Source of the DNA: Fen-178 sp049516835
Lineage (GTDB): Bacteria; Acidobacteriota; Terriglobia; Bryobacterales; Bryobacteraceae
Direction: 5' to 3'
Assembly: GCA_049516835.1 (NCBI GenBank)
Contig: JBEKSR010000023.1
Coordinates: forward strand, 1-64,000
DNA: 64,000 bases
In this document: one piece after another, positions 54,677-63,986 of the stretch
How the letters are laid out: each line of letters starts with the position of its first letter
Position numbering within the stretch: position 1 is the stretch's first letter
Translations under genes and position numbers: made by a program
The notes under the pieces: model-generated
What the model was told of the DNA's origin: nothing
Databases searched by the model: none
Seen by the model: the letters and a program-made list of their open reading frames with translations, nothing else

Positions 54677-55675
54677 GTGAAAAGCCGCCGCGCCTGGTCG
54701 TGGATCCTGTCCGTTCCGCTGGCCGCGGTTCTGCTCTATCTCTCCCTGCGGGGCGTGGATTGGAAGGGTGTTTGGCAGACCATCGCCGGGGCGCGGTGGG
54801 GATTCCTGGCGGCCGGATGCGGGTGCTCGTGCTTCTCGTTTTTCCTGCGCTCGCTGCGGTGGCGCATCCTTTTGAACGCCGAAGAGCGCTTGAGCGTCGG
54901 CTCCGTGTTCAGCGCCAACATGGCGGGATATCTGGGAAACAGCTTTCTTCCAGCCCGCGCGGGAGAACTGGTGCGGACCTTCGTCATCAGCGCGCGTTCG
55001 TCCTTGAGCAAGACTTACGTCCTGACCACGGCCCTCAGCGAGCGCCTGATGGACGTGATCGCCCTGGTCTTGTGGAGTTCGCTGATTCTCCTTGGAGCCG
55101 AGGCCAAGCCGCGCTGGATGCAAGACCTTTCCCGCACTACAGCCATAGTGGCGGCGGCAGGCGCGCTGGCCATCGCGGTGCTGCCGCATACGGAAAGCCT
55201 ATGCCGGAATCTGCTGCGGCGGCTCGCCCTGCCCTCCGCGCTTAGGGAGCGGCTGCTGCGCTTCGCCGATCAAGTGCTGCTGGGAGTGCGCGCCTTCCAC
55301 AACGTGGGCCGCTTTCTGGGTTTCACCGCGCTCACCGTGGCGATCTGGATGTCGGACGCTTGCGGCACCATGTTGGCGGCACACGGCCTGCACCTCCACT
55401 TTTCCTTCACCGTGGCCATGCTGCTGCTCACCGGCATGGGCCTGGGGAGCGCGCTGCCGTCCACGCCCGGTTATGTGGGGATTTACCAGTTTGTCGCGGT
55501 TACGGTTCTGACGCCGTTTGGAATCAGCCGGGACGCAGCCCTGGCGTACATCCTGGTGGCGCAGGCATTGGCCTACGTGGTGACACTCGCGCTGGGCCTG
55601 CCCAGCCTGTATTGGATACAGGCATCCTCACCCGCGCGAGTCAGCCTATGGCGCCTGGCCCGTCGTGAAGCCTGA
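54677..55675 (+). CDS. Lysylphosphatidylglycerol synthase TM-region/UPF0104-type membrane protein
   Basis: 332 residues, about eight to nine membrane helices. RWRILLNAEERLSVGSVFSANMAGYLGNSFLPARAGELVRT (in parts) and SALPSTPGYVGIYQFV are the two signature regions of the UPF0104/AglD family. Members are linked to lipid-linked sugar or lipid flipping; the function is inferred. The start is GTG at 54677, two bases after the gmhA-like stop. Confidence 0.82.
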   Translation: MKSRRAWSWILSVPLAAVLLYLSLRGVDWKGVWQTIAGARWGFLAAGCGCSCFSFFLRSLRWRILLNAEERLSVGSVFSANMAGYLGNSFLPARAGELVRTFVISARSSLSKTYVLTTALSERLMDVIALVLWSSLILLGAEAKPRWMQDLSRTTAIVAAAGALAIAVLPHTESLCRNLLRRLALPSALRERLLRFADQVLLGVRAFHNVGRFLGFTALTVAIWMSDACGTMLAAHGLHLHFSFTVAMLLLTGMGLGSALPSTPGYVGIYQFVAVTVLTPFGISRDAALAYILVAQALAYVVTLALGLPSLYWIQASSPARVSLWRLARREA

Positions 55676-56731
55676 TCAGGGAGCGTCGACGATCTCTCCG
55701 ATATAACCGATGTTGTCCCCCTTCTTCATGGAAGGCACCGCGCCGATGTACAGGACCACGCCCGATACGGGAGCTGTCACATCCCACACTTTTTCGCCGA
55801 AGTAGTCTGTCAGGTAGCCTATCTTCATCCCCTGCTTGACGTAGGCTTCAGGGACCACGAGCGGGTAGAAGATGCCATCCCGGTCGCTGGTGACCACGGA
55901 ATAGCGGCCGATCCACAGAGGATGCTCGACCGGCGTCACCACGCCCGGCAACATTTTCAGGTGACGCATGACATTCAGGGTGCCCCGGACGAGTGCATCC
56001 ACATCTTCCGCTTTCGTAGTGCCGGCATACCCCGCCTCCACCGCTATGGATGGCTTGCCGCCGATCTGCGCCTGCCGCGTGATGGTCGCGCTGGGGGGCG
56101 GATCGGAAGGCCGGTTCCTCTGGATGATAATGCGGTCGAGACCGAAGGCCAGCACCATTCCGCGCGAGGCGGCGTCGAGACGATCGTTGCCAGTGTCCGC
56201 CCAGTAGGAATACGGGCGGAGGTTCTCGTCGAGATCTCCTCCATGGTAGTCGATCAGGTAGTCGCACTTTTCGACGATCTGCCTGGTCATGGCCCACGAG
56301 GCCCTTTCCGTCTGGGTTCCATCGGCCTTTCCCGGATACAGCCGGTTCATGTTCTTGCCGTCCACGGGATTGAGGTGGGGAACTTTCTGCAGAAAGGATG
56401 CGACGTTCAGGAGCGGCACGACGATCAGCGTTCCGGACAGGCCGGAGGGGTCGGCCGACTGGGCCAGCTTCTCCAAGGCGACGATCGACGCGTACTCGGT
56501 TCCGTGCGCGCCGGCGACGAGCGCCAACACGGGCCCAGGTTTGGCGCCGTTGATGACAATGACGGGGATGTCGGTGGCCGGATCTACACCGGCCGGCACC
56601 CGTATATAGCCGGTGGCTCTCTCGCCCGGATGCGCGGTCGCAGTACCCACGGCTACGTCCGCCGCCCGACCCGCTCCGCAGAAGCCCAACACCAGCACAA
56701 TACTCTGTAATATTCGAATAACCCGGCGCAT
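55676..56731 (-). CDS. Exported succinylglutamate desuccinylase/aspartoacylase-family hydrolase
   Basis: 351 residues with a signal peptide. The zinc motif AGAHGTEYAS (His and Glu) and a later His in DYHGGDLDE match the AstE/AspA M14-type fold. The C-terminal beta domain with VTAPVSGVVLYIG is typical. It probably cleaves an N-acyl bond of an unknown compound outside the cytoplasm. It follows the enolase-superfamily gene after 18 nt. Confidence 0.82.
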   Translation of the reverse strand: MRRVIRILQSIVLVLGFCGAGRAADVAVGTATAHPGERATGYIRVPAGVDPATDIPVIVINGAKPGPVLALVAGAHGTEYASIVALEKLAQSADPSGLSGTLIVVPLLNVASFLQKVPHLNPVDGKNMNRLYPGKADGTQTERASWAMTRQIVEKCDYLIDYHGGDLDENLRPYSYWADTGNDRLDAASRGMVLAFGLDRIIIQRNRPSDPPPSATITRQAQIGGKPSIAVEAGYAGTTKAEDVDALVRGTLNVMRHLKMLPGVVTPVEHPLWIGRYSVVTSDRDGIFYPLVVPEAYVKQGMKIGYLTDYFGEKVWDVTAPVSGVVLYIGAVPSMKKGDNIGYIGEIVDAP

Positions 56732-56749
56732 GGTAGTCTCCTTTCCGGC

Positions 56750-57955
56750 CTACAGCTTCACCACGGTGCACTTCTTCAAAAAGTCAGGATCGAATTCCAG
56801 CCCCATCCCCGGTCCCGCCGGAACTGGAATCACGCCGTTCTGGATCTCGAAATTGGGCGAGTACCAGGATTCCTTGCGCGCCGGCGCGCGCCACACGTAC
56901 TCCATGTAGGGACCGATGTTGGGAGTGGTGGCCGCAAACTGCAAAATATTCACCGAGGCCGCGCTGGTCTGCGTGTTGTGCGGGCAGATCCACATGTTCG
57001 CCTTGCGCGCCATCCTGGCCACGCGCGCGGCGCGAATGAATCCACCGTTGTAATTCAGGTCGGGCTGCACCACGGCCATGACCTTGTTCTCGATCATCCA
57101 CTGGAACAGCCACAGGCTGGAATCCTGCTCGCCGAAAGCAATCTTCATTTCTAGCGCGTCGGCAACCTTCTTGGTTTCGCTCAGCTCTTCCCACGGACAC
57201 GGCTCTTCAAACCACAGGTACTTCATCTCCTGGAGCCGCTTGCCGATCTCAATCGCATTGGCCGCATCGTAAGACCCGTTGGCGTCCGCCATCAGCGTCA
57301 CTTTGCCGGCGAGCTTTTTCTGGGCCAGCTCGAGCAACTGGTTGGTGCGCCCGGGAGACGCATCGCGGTTGTCGCTCATCCGCCCGCCGATCTTGAACTT
57401 CACCGCCTTCGCCCCGGTGTACTCCACGCCCCGGACGTAGACATCGACCTCTTCTTCAGCCGTCGTGTCGCGACCCGAGCCGGACAGGTACACGGGAATC
57501 TCCTTGCGGAGCACCCCGCCCATGAGTTCGCCCGCGGGCTTGTGCGCCGCCTTGCCCATCAGGTCGAAGAGGCTCTGCTCGACGTAAGCCACGGGGCACC
57601 AGAACGCTTGGCCGGCCATCTTGTAATTGGCGATGTAGACCGCATCCACCAGGTTCTCGAGATCCCTCGCGTCCTTCCCCAGGAACTGGGGAATCACTCG
57701 CCGCAGCAGGATGGGGATGTAGTCCACGATGTCTTTGGTCAGGACCACGCCCTCGACGCCATCCGCCGATCGCGTGCGGACGAAGTAACGGTTTCCGGAT
57801 TGCAGTAATTCGATGGAAGCGATCTTGACGGGAGCGTCAAGAACTTTGTGAAGATTGAAAACCGGCTTCTGGTATTCAGGCCCCGCTGAATCCGTGTCGG
57901 CAGCGGCGAGCAAAGCAGCCCCTGCGGAGGCGGTCAGAAAATGTCGTCGGTTCAT
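56750..57955 (-). CDS. Exported mandelate racemase/muconate-lactonizing-type enzyme
   Basis: 401 residues. A Tat leader (NRRHFLTASAGAALLAA) is followed by the enolase-superfamily fold: KFKIGG (Lys base), the metal ligands in LMADANGSYD, FEEPCPWEE and AFGEQD, and a late PHNTQTSAA segment with the second base. The substrate is an acid sugar or similar, not determined. It forms an operon with the desuccinylase-like gene. Confidence 0.85.
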   Translation of the reverse strand: MNRRHFLTASAGAALLAAADTDSAGPEYQKPVFNLHKVLDAPVKIASIELLQSGNRYFVRTRSADGVEGVVLTKDIVDYIPILLRRVIPQFLGKDARDLENLVDAVYIANYKMAGQAFWCPVAYVEQSLFDLMGKAAHKPAGELMGGVLRKEIPVYLSGSGRDTTAEEEVDVYVRGVEYTGAKAVKFKIGGRMSDNRDASPGRTNQLLELAQKKLAGKVTLMADANGSYDAANAIEIGKRLQEMKYLWFEEPCPWEELSETKKVADALEMKIAFGEQDSSLWLFQWMIENKVMAVVQPDLNYNGGFIRAARVARMARKANMWICPHNTQTSAASVNILQFAATTPNIGPYMEYVWRAPARKESWYSPNFEIQNGVIPVPAGPGMGLEFDPDFLKKCTVVKL

Positions 57956-57997
57956 ACCCTAAAGGATATGCGAATCTGGATACCGGGAGCGGCCAAT

Positions 57998-58774
57998 ATG
58001 CCAACATCCACGGAATTCCAATCGGGGAACCTGACCGTACGCGTCTTCCGGAGCAAACCGGATCTGGGGTCCGCCGCCGCGCGGCAGGCAGGTCCCATTC
58101 TGGAGCGGCGCATCCGTGAGGCCGGCCGCGCCCGAATCATCCTCTCCGCCGCCAATTCGCAATTGGAAATGATCGACGCCCTGGCTCGCCTTTCGGGCCT
58201 GGACTGGCGCGCCGTCGAGGTCTTCCACGTGGATGAGTATGTGGGGCTGCCGGCTTCGCACGCGGCCAGCTTCCGCCTTTGGGTCAAGACCCAGTTCGCC
58301 GATCGCGTGAACCCCGGCACAGTCCACTACCTGGCCGGAGATGCCTCCGATTTGGACGCGGAGTGCCGGCGCTACGCGGCCCTGCTTCGAGCCATGCCGA
58401 TCGACATCGCTTTTCTGGGATTCGGAGAGAACGGCCACATCGGGTTCAACGATCCGCATGAGGCGAACTTTGCCGACCCTTATGCGGTCCGGCGGGTGAC
58501 TCTCGACGAGAGGTGCCGCCGGCAGCAGGTAGGCGAGGGTCATTTCCCGGATCTGGCTTCCGTGCCCCGAGAGGCCATGACCCTGACTTGCCCCACGCTG
58601 GTTTCAGCCCGCCACATCATCTGCTGCGTACCCGACCGAAGGAAAGCCGAAGCCGTGAAAAACGCGCTGGAAGGCCCCGTCACTCCGGCCTGTCCGGGAT
58701 CTATCGTGCGGACGCACGCGCAGGCGTGCCTGTATCTCGACCAGGATTCGGCCTCGCTGCTTGGCGCGCGTTAA
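57998..58774 (+). CDS. nagB: Glucosamine-6-phosphate deaminase-like protein
   Basis: 258 residues. EVFHVDEYVGL and FLGFGENGHIGFNDPHE are the two NagB active-site segments, with the Asp/His/Glu of E. coli NagB here Asn, His and Asp; this ENGHI...ND variant occurs in other NagB-like proteins. The ATG at 57998 follows GGGAGCGG and is preferred over ones inside the divergent gene. It probably turns glucosamine-6-phosphate into fructose-6-phosphate. Confidence 0.82.
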   Translation: MPTSTEFQSGNLTVRVFRSKPDLGSAAARQAGPILERRIREAGRARIILSAANSQLEMIDALARLSGLDWRAVEVFHVDEYVGLPASHAASFRLWVKTQFADRVNPGTVHYLAGDASDLDAECRRYAALLRAMPIDIAFLGFGENGHIGFNDPHEANFADPYAVRRVTLDERCRRQQVGEGHFPDLASVPREAMTLTCPTLVSARHIICCVPDRRKAEAVKNALEGPVTPACPGSIVRTHAQACLYLDQDSASLLGAR

Positions 58775-59012
58775 AACAGCCCTTTCGACAAGCATTTCCG
58801 CGGGCTCTCTGACTGGAGCGTAGTTGCCCGGATGGGACATCCGGCTCGGAGTACGGGTCGGACACCGCCTCACGGCCCCGAACGGGGCAAGCGATTTCCG
58901 GCGTGCGCGGACCGGGACTCACTCCGTGGCAAGAGGAACAATCCAATGCTCGCCATCGATTCGAACGCGGACTGCGTCGCGGTGAGTTGCCGGCCCGCCA
59001 TGTCGAGGTGGC

Positions 59013-61124
59013 GTGGTCGTTCACGACAAAAAGGGCTGCTTTACCGCAGGCTTCACAAGGGACGATTTCATCTATACTGGCTGTTGGGAAGGCAGCACGA
59101 GAACCTTGTCTTCAGCCCTCAACTGGTTAGGAAAGGCTGTTTTCGCAACGTCCTGGATTGGGGGATCTGTCGTCCTGGCGGCGCAGGTAACTGGTGGGAT
59201 ACCGGTGCCGGCACAGGAGCCCGTCATCCGTGTAACGGTGAATCTGGTCCAGGTGGAAGCAGTCGTGACCGGTCCGGATGGTCATCCTGTCAGGGATCTC
59301 GAGCCGGCCGACTTTGAGGTCCGCGAAAATGGAGTGTGGCAGAGAATCACGCACTTCTCCTGGATTCAGGTCTCCCCGCAACAGCCCGGCCAAACCAAAC
59401 CAGCGGCGCGGGGGCACGTGATGGCGCGGGTTCCGCCTAACCTTCTGAGCCGGCAAGATGTGCACAGGACGATTGTTCTGATGCTCGACGATGCCGGCAC
59501 GAGTTGGGAAGATCTCGTGCCGGTGATATCTGCGGGCAAGAGATTCGTACAAGAGCAGATCGAGCCCGGCGACCTGGTTGCGGTGACGGCGAGCCGCGGT
59601 GGGATGGGCTTTTACCAGCAGCTCAGCGGCGACAAACGCCAGCTTCTGGCCGCGATCGAAAGGATCGGCGCGCGGCCGTGCTGGGCGCTTTGGAATCTGG
59701 AGGTGCCGAGAGGCCCTACGACAGATTCGAGCGAGCCCAACCCGCCTCTGTTCACCTTGAAGCGGGGCGAGCCGCCGTTGGGCTGCCACGGCCCGCCTGC
59801 CAATCCAATCGGCTATCTGGCTTGGGCTATCCAAGGGCTTCGGCAGATGCCGGGCCGCAAGGCGATATTCCTCTTTACGAGCAACCCGTCGTTCCCTGCG
59901 CCGCCCAGCCTGATCGAATTGGCGAATCGCGCCGGCGTAACAATCCATGTGATCGACCCCGGCGGGGCGGCCACGAGCATAGCTCCTTCCCGCTCGCCTT
60001 CCCGGCGATTGGCGCTCGAAACCGGTGGTCTGTGGGTCAAGAACGCGCCATGTTGTTTCAACGCCACCATGGGTGGACTGATCGAGGAGATGAGGGGCTA
60101 TTATCTGCTCGGCTTCCGACCCCAGCGCAACCGCGTCGAGGTTATCGCGGGCAAGCCGATACCGCCTGTTATCACGGTCAAGGTACTGCGGCCGGGCTTG
60201 ATGGTTCGCTACAAGAGAGAATTCACAGAACCTCCCAGCGCGACTACGAGGCTGGCCCCGCGTACCAGGGAAGACCTCCTTCAGGACGCTCTGTGGTCGC
60301 CATTCAGCGCAGGCGCAATTCAGGTTCAACTCACATCTCTCTATTCGGCATCGCCGCCGGACGGTCGATCGAAGAGGCGCAATCCCCTACTGCGCACTAT
60401 CTTTGCCATTGACGGCAGCCGTTTTGAGTTCTCAGACACCCCCGAAGGGAAGAAGGAATTGACCCTCGATGTTGCGGTGGCGGTATTCACCCCCGAAGGC
60501 CAGCCCGCAGGCTACCGGGACCAAAGGTTGGCCATTGTGGCCGCGCCCGCCCGCGCCAGGGAAATCTCCAACGACGGCGTCACCTGCACGTTGGAGATCC
60601 CGCTCACAGAACCCGGACCGTATCAAGTCAGGGCGGCGGTAGTCCTGCCGGAAACGCAGCCCGGAGGCGACCAAAGACCGGTGGTGGCCGGCTCAGCATA
60701 TGAATTTATCGAGATACCGGATTTCAACAAGGCCCGCATCACTCTCTCGAGCATCGTTCTGTCGCAATCCGCCGACGAATTCACACGCAGCCGCCCGGCG
60801 TGGCGCCAGTTCGCCGCCGGAACGCAGGTCGACTACTCGTGTGAAGTTTTCGGAGTGACAGCAGATCCCGCCACGAAAAGCCGTGACGTCCAACTGGAAG
60901 TCAAGCTATTTCGGCAAGACAGGCTCATCCTGGCCACGCCACCGCTAGCAGTTTCTATCGATCCTAATTCGCCGAAGCCCGTCCTCGCTGGCAGTATCTC
61001 GATTCCCAAAGACCTCGAACCGGGAGAGTATTCGATGGAACTGTTGACATCGGACCGGCTGGCCGCTCCAAAAGATCAAGTGGCCTCACAATGGGCCGAG
61101 ATGACCGTAACTCGGAGTCAGTAA
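59013..61124 (+). CDS. VWFA-related acidobacterial protein
   Basis: Up to 703 residues. IRVTVNLVQVEAVVTGPDGHPVRDLEPADFEVRENG (read in parts) is the signature opening of the TIGR03436-type VWFA proteins of acidobacteria. The metal site is degenerate (LMLDDAGTSWED). A second, beta-rich half follows from about 400. Starts are uncertain: GTG 59013 gives 703 residues; TTG 59106 gives a shorter protein beginning just before the hydrophobic WIGGSVVLAAQ. It is probably secreted or periplasmic. Confidence 0.8.
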   Translation: MVVHDKKGCFTAGFTRDDFIYTGCWEGSTRTLSSALNWLGKAVFATSWIGGSVVLAAQVTGGIPVPAQEPVIRVTVNLVQVEAVVTGPDGHPVRDLEPADFEVRENGVWQRITHFSWIQVSPQQPGQTKPAARGHVMARVPPNLLSRQDVHRTIVLMLDDAGTSWEDLVPVISAGKRFVQEQIEPGDLVAVTASRGGMGFYQQLSGDKRQLLAAIERIGARPCWALWNLEVPRGPTTDSSEPNPPLFTLKRGEPPLGCHGPPANPIGYLAWAIQGLRQMPGRKAIFLFTSNPSFPAPPSLIELANRAGVTIHVIDPGGAATSIAPSRSPSRRLALETGGLWVKNAPCCFNATMGGLIEEMRGYYLLGFRPQRNRVEVIAGKPIPPVITVKVLRPGLMVRYKREFTEPPSATTRLAPRTREDLLQDALWSPFSAGAIQVQLTSLYSASPPDGRSKRRNPLLRTIFAIDGSRFEFSDTPEGKKELTLDVAVAVFTPEGQPAGYRDQRLAIVAAPARAREISNDGVTCTLEIPLTEPGPYQVRAAVVLPETQPGGDQRPVVAGSAYEFIEIPDFNKARITLSSIVLSQSADEFTRSRPAWRQFAAGTQVDYSCEVFGVTADPATKSRDVQLEVKLFRQDRLILATPPLAVSIDPNSPKPVLAGSISIPKDLEPGEYSMELLTSDRLAAPKDQVASQWAEMTVTRSQ

Positions 61125-61193
61125 TTAGCTCTTCTCACGCCCAAGAATCTCGGGCGGAGTCGGATTTGGCGATTCTGTCCTAACACCTATGCC

Positions 61194-62285
61194 TTATCGC
61201 CGCCGCTCCGCCACAATGGTGATTTGCATGTCGCGCGCCTGGCGTACCACTTGCTGGACGACGGTGTCCCGGAACCGCTTCCACCAGGGCCGGGGTTGGG
61301 AGCGTCCCATGAAGATTTGGGTGATGCGCTGGGCGCGGGCGAACTCGGTGATGGCGCGCGGCACGTCGGCGGCTTCCACAATGTGCGTCTGAATCCGCAG
61401 GTTGCGGGCGAAGTTCATGTGGCGCTCCACGGCCTCCCGGTTCTGGGATGGGGCGCTGTCGCCGGAATCGGGCGGCGCCACGTGAATCGCCAGGCAGTCG
61501 CCCTGTAAGTAATCGGCCACGCGCTTTCCTCTTCGAATCAGGATGGCGGATGCCGGCCGCCCCGTGAGACAGACGAGCAGGCGCTCGTGGCGCGCCGGGG
61601 CGCCCCCCGAATCCGGCGCGGGGGGCGTGTGCAACTTGTCTTCCACCTCGTGGGCCGTGTGCCGCATGGCCATCTCCCGCAACGCCGTGAGGTTGGTCTC
61701 CGTGAAAAAGTTCTCCATGGCCCGCTGCGCCTTGTCCTGCGCATATACTACGCCCCGTTCCAGCCGGTTTCGCAACGCTTGCGGCGTCAGGTCGACCAGC
61801 ACCACCTCATCGGCCTCGTCCACCACCCAATCCGGGATGGTCTCCCTGACGCGTATTCCGGTGACGTGCCACACCTCGTCGTTGAGGCTCTCCAGATGCT
61901 GCACGTTCATGGTGGTGAGGACGTCGATGCCGGCTTCGAGCAGCGCGTGGACATCCTGCCAGCGCTTGAGCCGCTCCGATCCGGGCACGTTGGTGTGCGC
62001 GAATTCGTCGACGATGGCCACCGCCGGCCTGCGCCGCAAGATGGCGTCGGTATCCATCTCTTCGAAGCGCGAGCCGGCGTAAGGGATGACGCGCCGCGGG
62101 ACCGATTCGAGACCTTCGGTCTTGGCGATGGTTTCCTGGCGGCCGTGCGGCTCGAAATACCCGATGACAATGTCCACGCCCTTGTGCCGCAGTTCCTGGG
62201 CCTCTTCGAGCATGCGGTACGTCTTACCCACCCCGGCGGCGTATCCCACGTAGACCTTGAGCCGGCCTTTGCCCGCGTGTGCCAT
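61194..62285 (-). CDS. KdpD N-terminal (sensor) protein without kinase half
   Basis: 363 residues. The KdpD domain has GYAAGVGKTYRML (Walker-A-like) near residue 14, VDEFAHTNVPGS and TTMNVQHLESLNDEV. A universal-stress-protein domain follows from about 230 to the end (LLVCLTGRPASAILIRRG, TQIFMGRSQPRPWW). The four membrane helices and the histidine-kinase part of full-length KdpD are missing, and the stop is normal, so it is not simply cut at the window edge. It is next to kdpC and a porin. Confidence 0.85.
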   Translation of the reverse strand: MAHAGKGRLKVYVGYAAGVGKTYRMLEEAQELRHKGVDIVIGYFEPHGRQETIAKTEGLESVPRRVIPYAGSRFEEMDTDAILRRRPAVAIVDEFAHTNVPGSERLKRWQDVHALLEAGIDVLTTMNVQHLESLNDEVWHVTGIRVRETIPDWVVDEADEVVLVDLTPQALRNRLERGVVYAQDKAQRAMENFFTETNLTALREMAMRHTAHEVEDKLHTPPAPDSGGAPARHERLLVCLTGRPASAILIRRGKRVADYLQGDCLAIHVAPPDSGDSAPSQNREAVERHMNFARNLRIQTHIVEAADVPRAITEFARAQRITQIFMGRSQPRPWWKRFRDTVVQQVVRQARDMQITIVAERRR

Positions 62286-62313
62286 TCCCCTTTAGGATAA
62301 ACCGCCCGGCCTG

Positions 62314-63393
62314 CTATTTCTTCTGCCCGAAGAACGCGATCATACCCAGCAAGACCGTCGGCTGGCTCCTGGAAGTCCCGTTGCCCTTTTGGAAGAACGC
62401 CTGGTTCGACCAGTCGTCGCGGAACTCGAGCCGGCTCAGCAGCCAGTCCGTCATCTGGTATGCACCGGTTAACGTAAACTCCTTGAGGGACTGCGCCGTG
62501 CCGGTGAAGAGGCCGTCCATATCGTCGAACCACTCGAGGCGTGGAGCGATGGCATACTTTTTGCCAACCGCAAAACGCGCCGCGGCGGCGATGCCGGCCC
62601 ACTGTCTCGCGCCCGCGCCGATGTTCTTGTCGCGCCCGTAGTCGAAGTTGACGTAATAACCGATCTTGTCGGTGGGCTTGACCAGCACCGTCGCGTCGTA
62701 GAGATTGCGTATGCCCTGATTGGTGTGGTCCTTCTCGGGGCCCACGTAGTAGACGTTAGTCCAGGTGACCTTCTTCCAAGCATAGGCGCCGTTAAGCCCA
62801 ACCGTTTTGCCGCTGTTGTTGTCTTTGACGTTGTTCCAGCCCTGCACCACCTGAACGCCGCCCGTGAAATGAGCGCCAACTGGAAACGATGCGCGGATGC
62901 CGAAGTGGTAATAGGGAATCGCCCAGGCGAAGAGCAGCGACCTCGAGTAATTCCAGTTCTGGTTCGTGGGGACCACTTCGGCGCCGGCGGACGACCAGAA
63001 CTCGCCGGCGTCCACTTCGACACCATGCCAGGACTTCGGCTTCAAACTGACATAAGCCTGCTGGATGTACTTCAGTTCGTCCGGGGCCTTGTCGGTGGAG
63101 TGGATGATATCGAAGGCTTGGCCGAACCCGGCGTCCAGATGAAATCCGACGGGAGCGGGGCCGTGGTCGATGGTAATCATGCCCATGCTGAGGTGCGCGG
63201 TATCGGCGCGCACATCGAAGTTCCGGAGGCCGTTGAATCCGGATACGGGGTTGTTGAAGTTCCCGTCCACGTAACCGTCAGCCAGCAAGCTGAAGTCAGT
63301 GCCCCAGCGCGTCCAGTTTGACGGAGGAGGAGTGGCTGGCGGCTGAGCTGCCAGGGATCCAGCTAAGAGAAGCGCTGCACCAATCCTCCGCAT
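62314..63393 (-). CDS. Outer-membrane beta-barrel porin-like protein
   Basis: 359 residues with a short signal peptide (MRRIGAALLLAGSLAA). Alternating aromatic beta-strands run throughout (for example FSLLADGYVDGNF, GVEVDAGEFWSS, KIGYYVNFDYGRD) as in the OmpL-like BBP2 porin family. It ends in GMIAFFGQKK rather than a terminal Phe. Located within the kdp locus, it may help ion entry. The KdpD-like gene starts 28 nt downstream and kdpC lies just upstream. Confidence 0.82.
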   Translation of the reverse strand: MRRIGAALLLAGSLAAQPPATPPPSNWTRWGTDFSLLADGYVDGNFNNPVSGFNGLRNFDVRADTAHLSMGMITIDHGPAPVGFHLDAGFGQAFDIIHSTDKAPDELKYIQQAYVSLKPKSWHGVEVDAGEFWSSAGAEVVPTNQNWNYSRSLLFAWAIPYYHFGIRASFPVGAHFTGGVQVVQGWNNVKDNNSGKTVGLNGAYAWKKVTWTNVYYVGPEKDHTNQGIRNLYDATVLVKPTDKIGYYVNFDYGRDKNIGAGARQWAGIAAAARFAVGKKYAIAPRLEWFDDMDGLFTGTAQSLKEFTLTGAYQMTDWLLSRLEFRDDWSNQAFFQKGNGTSRSQPTVLLGMIAFFGQKK

Positions 63394-63394
63394 G

Positions 63395-63976
63395 TCATCG
63401 CGCTGGCGCGGTCTGGTCCAGCGCGCGGTTGATTTCGAGAACGTTCACACGGGGCTCACCCAGGAAGCCGAGGTCGCGCTCTTTGGTGTGGCTCGCAATG
63501 AGATCCCGGACCTGTTCCACCGGAATGCCGCGCGCCCTTGCGATGCGCGGCGCCTGAGCTTCGACCGAGGCGGGGCTGATGTCCGGATCGAGGCCGCTGC
63601 CGGATGATGTCACCAGGTCAGCCGGAATCGGCCCCGTGTAGTCCGGGTTGTTCTTGCGGAAGGAAGCCACGGAATCCTTCACCCGGTCCGCCAGCTTCTG
63701 GTTTGTTGGGCCAAGATTAGACGCACCGGAAGCGGTCGGATCGTACCCGTCGTTGCCGGCCGCGGAGGGCCGAGGCTGGAAGTACTCGGGCCTCTTGAAG
63801 TTCTGCCCGATCAGTTCGGAGCCGATAGCATGGCCATTGGCCACGATCAGGCTGCCGTTCGCCCTGGCAGGGAAAAGGACCTGGCACAGTCCGGTCACCA
63901 CGCCGGGGTAGAGCAAGCCCGTCAGGACCGTCAGCACCAGCATCATTTTGAAACCAGTTCCGAGTTGCTGCCACAT
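63395..63976 (-). CDS. kdpC: Potassium-transporting ATPase subunit KdpC
   Basis: 193 residues. One N-terminal membrane helix (MMLVLTVLTGLLYPGVVTGLCQVLF), then SELIGQNFKRPEYFQPRPSA, SGLDPDISPASVEAQAPRIA and VNVLEINRALD, all standard KdpC motifs. It stabilises the KdpFABC complex for high-affinity K+ uptake. The remaining kdp genes should lie upstream, right of the window. GGAGG precedes the ATG. Confidence 0.95.
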   Translation of the reverse strand: MWQQLGTGFKMMLVLTVLTGLLYPGVVTGLCQVLFPARANGSLIVANGHAIGSELIGQNFKRPEYFQPRPSAAGNDGYDPTASGASNLGPTNQKLADRVKDSVASFRKNNPDYTGPIPADLVTSSGSGLDPDISPASVEAQAPRIARARGIPVEQVRDLIASHTKERDLGFLGEPRVNVLEINRALDQTAPAR

Positions 63977-63986
63977 ATTCTCCTCC

